Positions 12,471 through 23,000 of a DNA stretch of 64,000 nt are shown here, piece by piece. Origin of the DNA: Arthrobotrys musiformis (lineage: Eukaryota > Ascomycota > Orbiliomycetes > Orbiliales > Orbiliaceae). The DNA lies in assembly GCA_036971715.1 (NCBI GenBank), contig JAVHJL010000002.1, positions 900,501-964,500 of the forward strand, given 5' to 3'. Below the pieces are notes generated by a model. That model did not search any database. It was not told where the DNA came from and saw only the letters and a program-made list of their open reading frames with translations. The position numbers and the translations under genes were made by a program. How positions within the stretch are numbered: position 1 is the stretch's first letter; each line of letters starts with the position of its first letter.

Positions 12471-13598
12471 CTAAGCTGGCAATTGATCCACATAATGCAC
12501 TATCGTTCTTCCAGAACCGCCGTTTGCCACGAAGAACACATGATTTTTTTTATTCTGCGGATCCGCGGTGACCGAGATTTGGGTGTATTGATCCACCGTT
12601 TGATCCAAGTTATGTATGCCGGTCACGTTATTTGATGCCCCAGTGGCTCTCCATAGAAGATCTTTATTTTGTGCGACATAATAGATGTAGAACTGGCCAT
12701 TGTTGTAGACGGCGGCGAATGGACTGTTCTGTTTAGCATTGGAGAGTTGACCGAGAGCATTTGCTGCAATTCGTATTGTATATAAGCACACGAACCCATT
12801 CGCAAAATATCACCAAGATGTTTGTACTTACTGCTCTGTTCATCGTCATTGACGGCAGTGAGAGCCACGTTTCCGCTGCAGTCCTGGGTAATAACGCAGC
12901 GAGCGCCCTGAACTGGATCATAAAACGCAGCGAGAGACGTTTGGGGCGAAAACAAGCCTGGGTTATTTAACGGATTGACCGTGGTACCACCGCTTTGCAA
13001 AGCTAGTTCAGTGAGGGTGAGAGGATTTCCGCTGTAGGATTCGGTCACCCAGCGCTCCAGGTCAGCTAAATTATCGAGGATACTACGATAATAATTATAT
13101 TAATCATCAAGGGAAGAAATACGTCAAGTAGTATAGCCATGCGGTATTCATATCCTGGTACGCGAAAGCCAGCGAGTTCCCTTGAATCACAGCATTGGAG
13201 AATGCATTGAAGTATGGCGACAGGAGCGCAACGTAATTCGTAGTAACCCCGTTGTCCACCTGGGTAGCAACACCAAAAACGGAAAGCTAAAAACAAAAAT
13301 CGTCAGGCAAATGGGTATACAGATATTTAGTTGAGCATTTGATGGGGCATCTCACAAGCTCGCTGTTTGGAAAAGCCACAATCTGGGATCCGTTTGTTAC
13401 TTGTTGTCCGATGATAACCTTGTTACCATTGACAGTGATATTTGTGTTATTCGTGTCACCTTCACTCTGCCTAGACTGCGCCACCAAGCAACCGTCCTGG
13501 TCTGTATTGAACTGCAGGAGGAGGGTTTGGTCCAGGGGATTCCAGAGGGTCGCGATGGATGTCATCACTGCAGGTTTTGGCGGTGTTGGGTTTGACAT
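12471..13598 (-). CDS. Lectin-like protein, fucose-lectin-type beta-propeller candidate
   Basis: Four exons on the minus strand, 13598-13356, 13286-13123, 13082-12832 and 12763-12471, join in frame to 316 residues. The introns are 69, 40 and 68 nt, and the 40-nt one is at the low end for fungi. The protein has repeating stretches of the form A-x-Y-x-x-G-Q-x-x-I-Y-Y (AVYNNGQFYIYY), AFYDPVQGARCVI and AYQDMNTAWLYYL, separated by loops. This pattern and the length fit a six-bladed propeller of the fungal fucose-specific lectin kind, for which about 310 residues is usual. The assignment rests on pattern and length only. There is no signal peptide, as in many cytoplasmic fungal defence lectins. It lies between the lactamase-DUF6603 gene and the 1125-residue gene, all on the same strand. 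Confidence 0.55.
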
Positions 13599-15103
13599 TT
13601 GTGGTCTATAAGGGTCTCAGGAATCAACGGAAATTATGGGATCGAACAAAAATGTATAGATCTAACGGATGGATAGAGCGATAGTGAATGTATTGCGAGA
13701 AGGAAACAATACAAGCTTTGCTCCAATTGAGGGATCCCCGCAAACATATATATACAATCCTGCATTGTACCGAGTCACTTGTACGGGTAAAAAAAAGGCT
13801 TCAAAGCTGTTACTTGACAATGGCATTCATGGGGCGCCTTAGGCTTCTCGAGCTCAGCTGGCTGCCTCAGCTGTTCCTAGGACCTTAGTCTACCATCCCC
13901 TTGAGAAGAATCATGATTTGATCAATCACAAAAAATCAGGTCTATTACAAAACTATTGATATCTTACGCTTAGGCATTACTAAACAAGAGAAGGGGAAAA
14001 TGAACAACAGTGTGCGAAGTTTCGAGAAACGGCTGAGATAGAAGAAGCGTCTAAGCTACCGCAATTGGGTTCCGTGGCCGTGATGGTGCACGTGGCGCGC
14101 TGCACATGGCATATGGTGGTGAATTCAACGCCATGAACATTCGAACATGGAAGACTAACAAGCTTTAGCAGGGGTTGTCCTTGGCTTGTTGTCTCGACCC
14201 GCCAACCCCTGCTAGTGTCCGGACTGAACCGAGTTGGGAGCCCAGCTTGGTAGTGTATCCAAAAACAAGCAATAGCTCCGGCCCTTCAGCCGGCCTCGAT
14301 GACGGCTCGCACCGACGAGCCTTTCCGAGACATAGACTTCCAAAGTTGCAGATAAACTCTGCATCTCGGTTCGCTCCAGATATCCAATTTCAAGTTGAAG
14401 CCTCCGAATTCGAACTATGCAACTAGCCTAAAAATGGTTGAAGTGCGGGGTTGGTCGAGAGCAAATCGAAATCTCATGTACGGCTGAAGCGCTTCGAGGC
14501 AAACAGGTCGAAGGCAAACAGAACAAAGGTTGCGAATCGCGATCCATTGCATAATGCAAAAGTGGGGCCATATGGCAAGTTCCGCAGGACAAAGGACTCC
14601 ATACACCACGTTATACAACCCTGGTCATGCAACACAAGTCAAAGCTCAAAACTCTGATCCGCGAGGGAGCCTATCATCAAGATTCAAACGGCATATTTAG
14701 CACTTCGATGTTTTCAGGATTTCCCTATAAGTTAAGACTACAGCCCTCGGTGGCGTATGGCTTGCTCAGCTGCTATTACAGCTGCTATTACAGCTCATTC
14801 CTTTGTGCGCAGAAGGATTTTGCAGAATTCAACAGAATTTAACGCCATGTCTCGAAACAACTCGACGCCGACATATGTATTTCAAATCTATCACAGCGCA
14901 TACTTACATGTATACACGAGAATTCTCTAATCGAGACTAGATATATCTTCAGCTATTCCGAAGAGCGAATTTGGAGACATCGAGACGTAGCTGCCTCAAA
15001 AGCCATTCATGCATGTTCTTATGTATGTAAGTACAAAACTCGACTACTCGCAACGAAAATGAGCTCCACAAAATTCAATACATCCGTTAACCGCCATTCC
15101 AAA
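13599..15103. other. Intergenic
   Basis: About 1.5 kb with no supported gene. The only structures noted are a tandem duplication of AGCTGCTATTAC at about 14768-14793 and scattered CGA-rich words around 14450-14540. The first 150 bases should contain the promoter of the lectin-like gene. Confidence 0.5.
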
Positions 15104-18100
15104 TCATTGCGATTGATTGTTGCGTAAGTAAATTTGAATCGGGTCGTGGTACTTTGATCCATTTCCCTGCGCATCCACATAGGTATGGTAGATTGTTCCT
15201 TCGACCAATGTATTACCGGGATAATCCAGCACGTCAACCGTGCTAAGCAAGAAACTCGCATCGGAAGCCTGGCCAACAGTAATCGCACCAGATGTACTTC
15301 TTGGTATCAGACTGAAAACCAATTTCTGAGTAGTCTGATCTGGTGTGACAGCCACGTTCAAACGCAGATTCCTCAGCATAGTTGGTCCAGGTCCACCGTA
15401 TGCAGCCGTCAGATAATTAGTGGGGTCCTCTGGATTGGGCGTGCCCATAGGAACCTCCACTTGTATTTCAGAAAGATTCCAAATTCCGGGGGGGATAGGT
15501 TGATTCAATTGTATTGAAAATACCAAGTCCATGTAGTACCCGGTGCCTGTCTTAATTGGGATGTCTTTGGGGTTTGAATTCAGCTTGACGACAGTGACTT
15601 GGTATGAAGGACGGTCCGACGGGCCGTCTCCACTCATCAAGGTAGATGAGTTTGATTCTAGTTTAGGCACAACCAATCTTGAGAAATGAGGAGAAGCAGC
15701 CAATACTGCTCCGACATTTCGAGATGAAGCAGCCGAGAGCTTGGAAGACGCCTTCGCAACCCGGCCGGTACTGGCTGAAATACCTTCAGAGAATGCGGGA
15801 GGGTCTACTTCTGGCAGCTGCTTTTGAGAGGAAGCCTTAGTCGACTGGTCTGATGCAACGTTTGCATGTTTACTTTGCTGCGGTGACGAGAGTAAACTGG
15901 ATGTGCTCGGAGTTATAGGTAAGTTATAGATAGGATTATTCATCTGCAGCCCAACAAGAGCGGAAGTAGCGACAGTGTCACTGAAGAACGTCCCATCCGT
16001 GTTCATGTTCGTGTTGAGATATTGTAGTAGATAGTCAGACCATGCAGGAAACAACATGAGTCTGGCGTCTACATCTCCATCATTCCATATGAAGACTGGC
16101 GGTTGACCAGCAGCTGCAGGGTTCGTCCAGGTGAAAGTTCCCAGGGATTTCCCAGAGTTGGGATCTGGTGTCGTTACGGTATATATCCTCTTAAACTCAG
16201 TCTCAAATGAAGTACTGTTCAAACTGTCGGCAATGATGAATGATTGCTGATGCGGTGGCTGCGTGAATACCAATTGTGTGAGGCCACTCGAACCAGGTAG
16301 TAATTCGAACAACCCTAGCATCAAGCCAGAGTCGAGGTTGACATGGCGGACTAAAGCTGGACCAACATCTGTTTCTGTTGACGCGAGGTCTGCAGAAACT
16401 CTAAGATCTGGGAACTGGCTGACTACATCTGAGCGAAGCAAGAAGCCATATAATGGGACTTGCGGCTTGTACCCCAAAACTGGATCTGGCGTGCTCAAGT
16501 ATGATGTTATTGTGTTCCATATGGCCGTGCGAACCGTGTCGTCGTCATCATCCAGATGATTGGCGAGTGACAGCGCCCCGTCTATGAGAGCATAAGTCCA
16601 ATTCTGATCGATGTTGAAGAAGTTCAAGCTCTCCATAGGTAGGTATTTCGAGTCGAGTATAAGATATTGAGGTGGAATATTGGAAAGTACCATTCTATCG
16701 AGCACCCATTCCAACAAAATCATCCAATCCGTCGAGTTTGGCGTATTTACTTCATTGTAGAAACCAGGGCCATCCGTGGTGCCAGCCAGTTCAGTGGCGA
16801 CCTTATTTGCGTTTTCCAAGTACATCTTCCTGTACTCACTGGAATTCTTCGGGACTTCCACTTGAGTCCGCATTTCGACCTTCTGCCAGCGGTTCCTTGT
16901 ATTCGGGTCTGCATCATGCCCTTCATTTTGAGATCGATAGATCGAAGCGAGCTTTTGGATCGAATCGGGCAATGAACTAAGCACGTCCTCACGATTTTTG
17001 TATGCGCCTTGCTTCTTCAAAAGAGATACTTTTGTCAACTCGGTTGCCTGCGTATGAATCGACCTTCGTATTCTCGAAAGGGCAGCCGTGAATGTCACAT
17101 CTGCCAAAGCCATAGATTTGCCTAGCTGCCATGCAGCAGAATAGGTGATGTCCATAAGGCCGAGATCGCTATTATAGATCTGGAGGTCGCTGCCTGAGTT
17201 TGATTGCGTCGTCCATGTACTCGTTAGCGGGAAAGGGACAGAGACAGGAGCCAAAGCACCTCTGACTATAGCCGCTGTCTCATCCCCTCCCTGCGTACGA
17301 TATCTAGTCAATGTATAACCATCGTTTAGCAGGTTAATCAATTGTGTAGTCGTAGTTGTACCGTCTGGTTTTGGGATGAAAGATGGAGGGGCCATTAAAA
17401 GACCAAGTCCTGGTCCCGCTAGGTGTTCAAAGGCATCAAAAACGTTGAAGGAGTTAGGCGGGTTACAGGTATAGGTCCAACTATACAAGGAGCACATAGC
17501 GACCCGGTGGAGAGATGCATTATAAGTCATGGCCTCGACATTCTCAATAGAGACCAGGTGGACTACGGTGGGTGACGGTTGGGTGATATTTAGTGGCCCC
17601 GACCTGTGCGAAACGACGACACTGAATATACCAACATCTTCGATGCCGCTATCGGCCATCCCCTGAGTATTGATATCTCGAACGTGAGATAAATATTGAT
17701 ATCGCGAAACGTCACTTGGTGTTCCCTGGCGTACACCATTTGCATCGTAAGTGGAGAAAAAGCACGAATACAAGGTGCTGGGAACAAATATGATATTCGC
17801 CATCTGGTTTGAATCGGTTGGCGCAGGGAGTGAAGAATTTATAGTGGCAGGCTGACTTGGATCTGCCAAAGTATTCACATCCGTAACCTTCATGTTGAAA
17901 GCGAATGTTGCATCGGGATTTGCTGCCTTACGCAAAGCGGTGCCAGCTCCAAATATTTGGTCCAGCTCAGCAGACTGGATTTGGAGTTCGTCCTGCGTGA
18001 AGGTCAACAACGCCAACCAAGGCACCATAGACCTTTCCGGATAAGGCAGTGTTTTTGTCGTCGCATTGTTCTCCCATGGTAGATGGACATCATTGAGAAC

Positions 18101-18481
18101 AATATTTGGTGCGATATTTGAATCGCAGGCGTACCCTTGCGGTGGGTAGGTCGAATGAACCGCGTTTTTGGGCAAAGTAAAATGAGGTGTTACTACTGTA
18201 AAATCTTGGTACGTTGTCGGCGTGTTCAATGCCCCTGTCGCTGGGGCCGCAGCTTGAACCTCAGTACCATCTTGAGCAGTTGCGGGAGGAGTTATCGTCT
18301 GATCAACTTTAATTTGATAATTTCCGCCCTTTAAGCTTGGGGCGTAGTAAGAATATAGGCGTTCGTCCCCAGGACCCAGCGTCTCGGGTTCATCATCTGG
18401 AGTTGACTGTTTTCCTTTTTGCAGGAATACCTTTCGTGCATGTCGCAGAGTCAGATGTCTTGGAGATTGCTTGGACATCAT
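15104..18481 (-). CDS. Uncharacterised 1125-residue intronless protein, bacterial-like
   Basis: One open frame of 1125 residues. Two adjacent ATGs at 18481 and 18478 are equally possible starts. I do not recognise a named domain. Visible landmarks are a basic N-terminus, VTPHFTLP near 97-104, LPWE near 134, a conserved-looking block VPWLALLTFTQDEL at 153-166, and an AAWQLGKSMAL block in the middle. There is a Ser/Lys/Ala-rich linker of about 90 residues around 870-960 and a C-terminal beta-rich domain of about 170 residues. No signal peptide and no clear membrane segment, so a cytosolic or unconventionally released protein is likely. I recall bacterial uncharacterised proteins with the PWLAL and AAWQLG blocks but cannot verify this here. 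It is divergent from the 1403-residue gene across a 1.55-kb gap, which suggests co-regulation. Confidence 0.85.
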   Translation of the reverse strand: MMSKQSPRHLTLRHARKVFLQKGKQSTPDDEPETLGPGDERLYSYYAPSLKGGNYQIKVDQTITPPATAQDGTEVQAAAPATGALNTPTTYQDFTVVTPHFTLPKNAVHSTYPPQGYACDSNIAPNIVLNDVHLPWENNATTKTLPYPERSMVPWLALLTFTQDELQIQSAELDQIFGAGTALRKAANPDATFAFNMKVTDVNTLADPSQPATINSSLPAPTDSNQMANIIFVPSTLYSCFFSTYDANGVRQGTPSDVSRYQYLSHVRDINTQGMADSGIEDVGIFSVVVSHRSGPLNITQPSPTVVHLVSIENVEAMTYNASLHRVAMCSLYSWTYTCNPPNSFNVFDAFEHLAGPGLGLLMAPPSFIPKPDGTTTTTQLINLLNDGYTLTRYRTQGGDETAAIVRGALAPVSVPFPLTSTWTTQSNSGSDLQIYNSDLGLMDITYSAAWQLGKSMALADVTFTAALSRIRRSIHTQATELTKVSLLKKQGAYKNREDVLSSLPDSIQKLASIYRSQNEGHDADPNTRNRWQKVEMRTQVEVPKNSSEYRKMYLENANKVATELAGTTDGPGFYNEVNTPNSTDWMILLEWVLDRMVLSNIPPQYLILDSKYLPMESLNFFNIDQNWTYALIDGALSLANHLDDDDDTVRTAIWNTITSYLSTPDPVLGYKPQVPLYGFLLRSDVVSQFPDLRVSADLASTETDVGPALVRHVNLDSGLMLGLFELLPGSSGLTQLVFTQPPHQQSFIIADSLNSTSFETEFKRIYTVTTPDPNSGKSLGTFTWTNPAAAGQPPVFIWNDGDVDARLMLFPAWSDYLLQYLNTNMNTDGTFFSDTVATSALVGLQMNNPIYNLPITPSTSSLLSSPQQSKHANVASDQSTKASSQKQLPEVDPPAFSEGISASTGRVAKASSKLSAASSRNVGAVLAASPHFSRLVVPKLESNSSTLMSGDGPSDRPSYQVTVVKLNSNPKDIPIKTGTGYYMDLVFSIQLNQPIPPGIWNLSEIQVEVPMGTPNPEDPTNYLTAAYGGPGPTMLRNLRLNVAVTPDQTTQKLVFSLIPRSTSGAITVGQASDASFLLSTVDVLDYPGNTLVEGTIYHTYVDAQGNGSKYHDPIQIYLRNNQSQ

Positions 18482-20036
18482 GATGCTTTAACGGTATATT
18501 ATGATTTACTGAATTCATGAAATAGAAGTTAGAAAATTTCGAAAAGATATAATCCCCAGCTGGCCAGGAATGATTCGAGTATGCCATATCCCTAGATATG
18601 CAACCCTAAGATATACGTACTGGTTCTTGGTTTTATTCGGATATACGTCGGTGAGTACTCGAGTTTGCCTTCTACTAATGTGTAGCTAGGCGATCTTGAT
18701 ACAGATTTCTATTGCGCGAAATTCCGACAGTCTCGAGTGACCTCTACTTTGCAGCGTGGTCTGGGTACGTACGAAACTAGAAGTCTCGAGTGCGATTTGT
18801 GTCTTAAGAAGTCGAGGATCCTAGACGATAATCCCTCAGTCGTTCTTCTGAGTTCAGGTAAAAAGGGTATTCTCAATAGAGTCTCGCCCACAATCCAATT
18901 GATTATCAGCTTTCGAATCACATTAGATTCGGGGCAACCCGTTGATGTGGTCCGATATCCATGCAGTACAATGAAATACATGTATACACAACCCGCTGCA
19001 TATATCTCTAGATACCTACTTAGGTATCCACTATAGATGTAATCAATGTTGACAGAGTCTAGTGGGTCCAAAAAACTTCCTTTTCCCTTGCCACAGCGCT
19101 CAGCTGAGCATCCGAGATAATTGCAAGGGTTCATGCAGTAATGCGCCCTGCATTGGCCTGCATACATCACAGGATTAGTTAGCCTCGAATCTAGGCGCTC
19201 GAGGCAAAGAAAATTAGTATTTTTCGGTCGACAATTGTCTTGTACACAACCCGCCCGGGGTTGTACCAGTCGACACGAGGAACTCGCATGCATAGGCTGG
19301 AGTTAGCGCTAAACGAAAGATTGCAACATGCAACGCGAAGCACCACCATGTACCAAGCCAAAGCGGCTGGGATGCATAGCCGAGTTGAATTCATGAATTT
19401 GAAGCTAAAGGTGCGGGTCTCTACAACTCTAGATGGTCTAGGTATACGTATAAGTTACGTGCGCTATAATGGACCTCAATGATCATGACTGGTCGACCTG
19501 ATCAATTGATCAATTGATACTAAGTATGATTGGACGCTCGGGCTCACTGTTATCCTATTGCCGTGTGCGATATCGTGCAGCTCGTCTCGATCGATGCAAT
19601 GAGAATAATTGTCGAGTCGATCTTCAGCTGAATTCAGAGTCGAGTCGACTTCAGCAGTTTGCCCCAGTCACAGTGCTGTAGCCAGCTACTATCGATTCAG
19701 CAACGCTCGAGCGCTCAAAGCGGGCAAAACTGAAATTATACCCGATTGGCTCTAATATGTAATACATTCTCGATCTCTATGCTAGCCATAAACAAGAGGA
19801 CCGATAATTGTACAAGATGACCTTAAAATTCTGCCAAAGGTCAGATAAACGTTCAACTGTATGTTATTGCAGTCCTGCATGAATCAATTGATCAATTCCA
19901 GCCTGACATAGAATCTCTGTGTTACAGTGCTCACCTACTTTCCAACGTTGCAACACTATCCCAATAATATATCCCAACCCCATATAAAATTTAAAATTTG
20001 GCTGTAATTTTGGGAACTGCTGGTTTCCTGAGAAAA
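18482..20036. promoter_or_regulatory. Divergent intergenic region shared by the two giant intronless genes
   Basis: About 1.55 kb between the start codons of the 1125-residue gene (minus) and the 1403-residue gene (plus), so it should carry both promoters. It has palindromic TGATCAATTGATCAATTGAT at 19499-19518 and a related run ATCAATTGATCAATT at 19882-19896. A copy of the GTGGTCTGGGTACG word lies at 18756-18769. Many TCGA/CGAGTCGA words occur at 19570-19650. No coding frame is convincing. The regulatory role is inferred from position only. Confidence 0.4.
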
Positions 20037-23000
20037 ATGCCAACCCCATCGATATCGCCAGTGGCAGTTCCTCTGAAGTTAGATGCCTTCGTACTCAATG
20101 CAGCAGTCTGCGGGGGCAATCTCGACGAGAACGGTCATCCTCCTGCTCCGGCAAACCCTCCAGACGCGAAGATTGCTCCGATTACCCAGCCTAATTACAC
20201 ATTTCTACGGTTGTCAGAGCAATTGTTGCAAAACGATGTTCTTAATCAGTCAGACCTACATTTCACACAACCCTCCGAGTGGAACGCTCGATTTTCAGAT
20301 GTTGGGACGAAAGAACCTCTGGGGAGGGAAGGGGTTTACATACACTGGCTGATCCCTCGAAATTATCGCACAGGGACAACCGTATCTGATAAACCTAGCC
20401 CGAGCCCCGCCACCGATCTGAAGCGCACACAGCGAGGATTTCCCTCCCAGATTGCAAAAGATCCCCCCCAGACTGCAGAAACCCCTTCTCCAGACTATTC
20501 GACGGCAGACTATCCTGAAGTGCCGACACGATGGATCATCATCCGCAAGATTGAGGATATGACCAAAATAGTCCCAGCAGATGCCACAATTCCACAAATC
20601 CAAGCCTGGGTGATCGAGAGTGATAAAATCCAAACGCTGGATAGTTTGAGCGATAGCGTCGACCTCCAGGTGGACGTTTCACCTTTTGTACATGCTGTTG
20701 ATGCTACCGCGTCTATTGAGTCCCAAGCAGAAATCTTCATCGGTCTCAGGTCTGATGCAGACCAATGGACCGAGACAAATTCTACCGATGATAGGGTGCC
20801 GTTGAAACTCCTAAACTCTTCGAACCGCTTGTTTGCGGATTTCCAATTACACAACAGCGGCGTTTTCAGTATGCACGATCGCTTCCAATACGCAGGCGAA
20901 GGGCCCAATGCCAAGTTTCTGCAGCAATGCACTGCCAGTTACTACGTCCTGGGTTGGCATTCAGTGGCAGATACAGATCCATTCTATATTACAGACAAAA
21001 CCCTTTTAGGGGCTCGTTTAGCAGCCAACAACATGGCTTTTCCGGGAGCCTCTTCAGCTGCTGTGACGACCTGGTCTAGCCACAATGCTTCATCCGAGGT
21101 CATGTGCCATGGCAGTATTTACGATGTAAATTGGGACCTGAATACAAAACCCCAAAGTGAAGCAGACAGCCAGTCTGCAACCCTGAACAGCCAATCAATA
21201 CCAGCAGTCGCGGTTGGAAGCACGCCTTTGGACGCTCTATACGCTTACATCGCATCCCAAGATGATAAGGTCACAGGAGATCTGAAAACCTTAGAAGACG
21301 ATTTACTCTTGATTGAAACCCAATTGAGAGCACAGGATGATGGCGTCGAAAGCCAAAATCAGGCGTTCGATATGATGTATGATTGGAGCTTCAAAAGAGT
21401 TACTGGCGGAAAAGAATATTTTATCGCAGCTAGTGATGATCCAAGTCAGCTTACCCAACCGTCGCAAAACTTGATCAATATTGTTGCCCAAATCAATCAA
21501 TACCAATATCAGATTGATGCTATGGCACGGCTCATACGGTATAAACAGTGGACTTTATTCGCCAACTGGTGGCAGTGCATGACGGACATAACTCCGACTG
21601 TGGTGCCAGCCGACGTCTCCAGTATCCTCGATCAGATTGCACGCCTTCAAAGTTGCGTGGGCTCTAAGAATGGCGGTCTCACCCAGTTAAGAGACAAGCT
21701 TCTCGCTGAGACACCCACCGGTGTGGTCAAGGCCCGATCCGCGTCAAACTTCTATGATCACCTTGATCCCACTCTACTCTTAGGAGGAATTGAGAGCGGC
21801 TGGCCTGTCGATTACATGGAAAAGCTTCAGGTCAGGCTCGACAGCCAGATTGTTACCTCAAAAACTCCTCTGCCTGCAATCTGGAGCGACTTGGTCAAAA
21901 ACGTATTGACCAAGCTACCTTCCACCGAGTTAACATCCATAGCAACCCTACTAGTTGGCGAGTTTGAGGCACTCAATCCTACAAATAATGCCCAGCCCCA
22001 GGCAGGGCAGTTTTTCCCGTTGTATCATGACCAAATCGACGGGAATCCAGTGCCTGATACATCCAGTCCCTGGAGAGATCGATGGAATAATATCCAACCA
22101 TGGTTTCCACTATTCCTTGAGTGGGAGGCGGAATATACTCATATTGACTTCGACAGCTGGGAGCTCAATGAGTTCGTCACTCGCAACTCGAAGCTATCAC
22201 AGATCAAATACGGTATTCCGTCATCTACCGTCCTCCACAAGGAGCAAGGTATCCTCAGTGACCAGAGAACCGTTTCTGGGCGCATGTTTATCTTACCCCA
22301 ACCTAGCTTCTCGTTAAGCGCAAAGATCGATCATCTCTTCAATAGCCTTCCGCCAGAAAAGCTAGAAAGCTTGATACCCAAACCTAAGCGGGATTTCCTG
22401 AAGGCCAACCTATCTAAGCTAGCATTGTTGTCATCTCCTCTATCTGGTTTTATAGACCACCTCCTCACTCGAGTGCAAGGAAGTCATGTGAAGCCCAATA
22501 TCAGACTTCCAGATGCGAACGGAACTATCATGCCTCTTGCAGATGCTGTGAACAACCAAGTTAGCAAAAACGCAGGATTCGTTAATAGTGATTCTATAGC
22601 GGCAATCGGAATCGAATCAAACGTCACTCCTTATGCCTCTCTAGTTCGCTTCAATTGTGGCGAATTGCCCGTGGAGCCATTCAAACCTGCCACGCACGGC
22701 CAATTCCGTTTCACACAATTGAACATTTTCGATAAATTCGGCCAGGCTATTCATGCAATTGATCCGGCGCCACCGAAAATTGGCCATCTGACTCCACCAT
22801 TGTATCCTTGCATTTCTGACGCCTTTGAACCAAGTACGATCGAGGGGAAACCGGCCTGTGCGAACACTGTTAGAAAGAGTCCTCCAAATCTCTGCGAGTA
22901 TATTCAAATATCACCACATATAAACCAGCCAGCCCGTCTGAACTCCTCATTTGTCAAGTATACCTACCAAAAACCCGGGGACTCGTTATGGACTCCAGTG

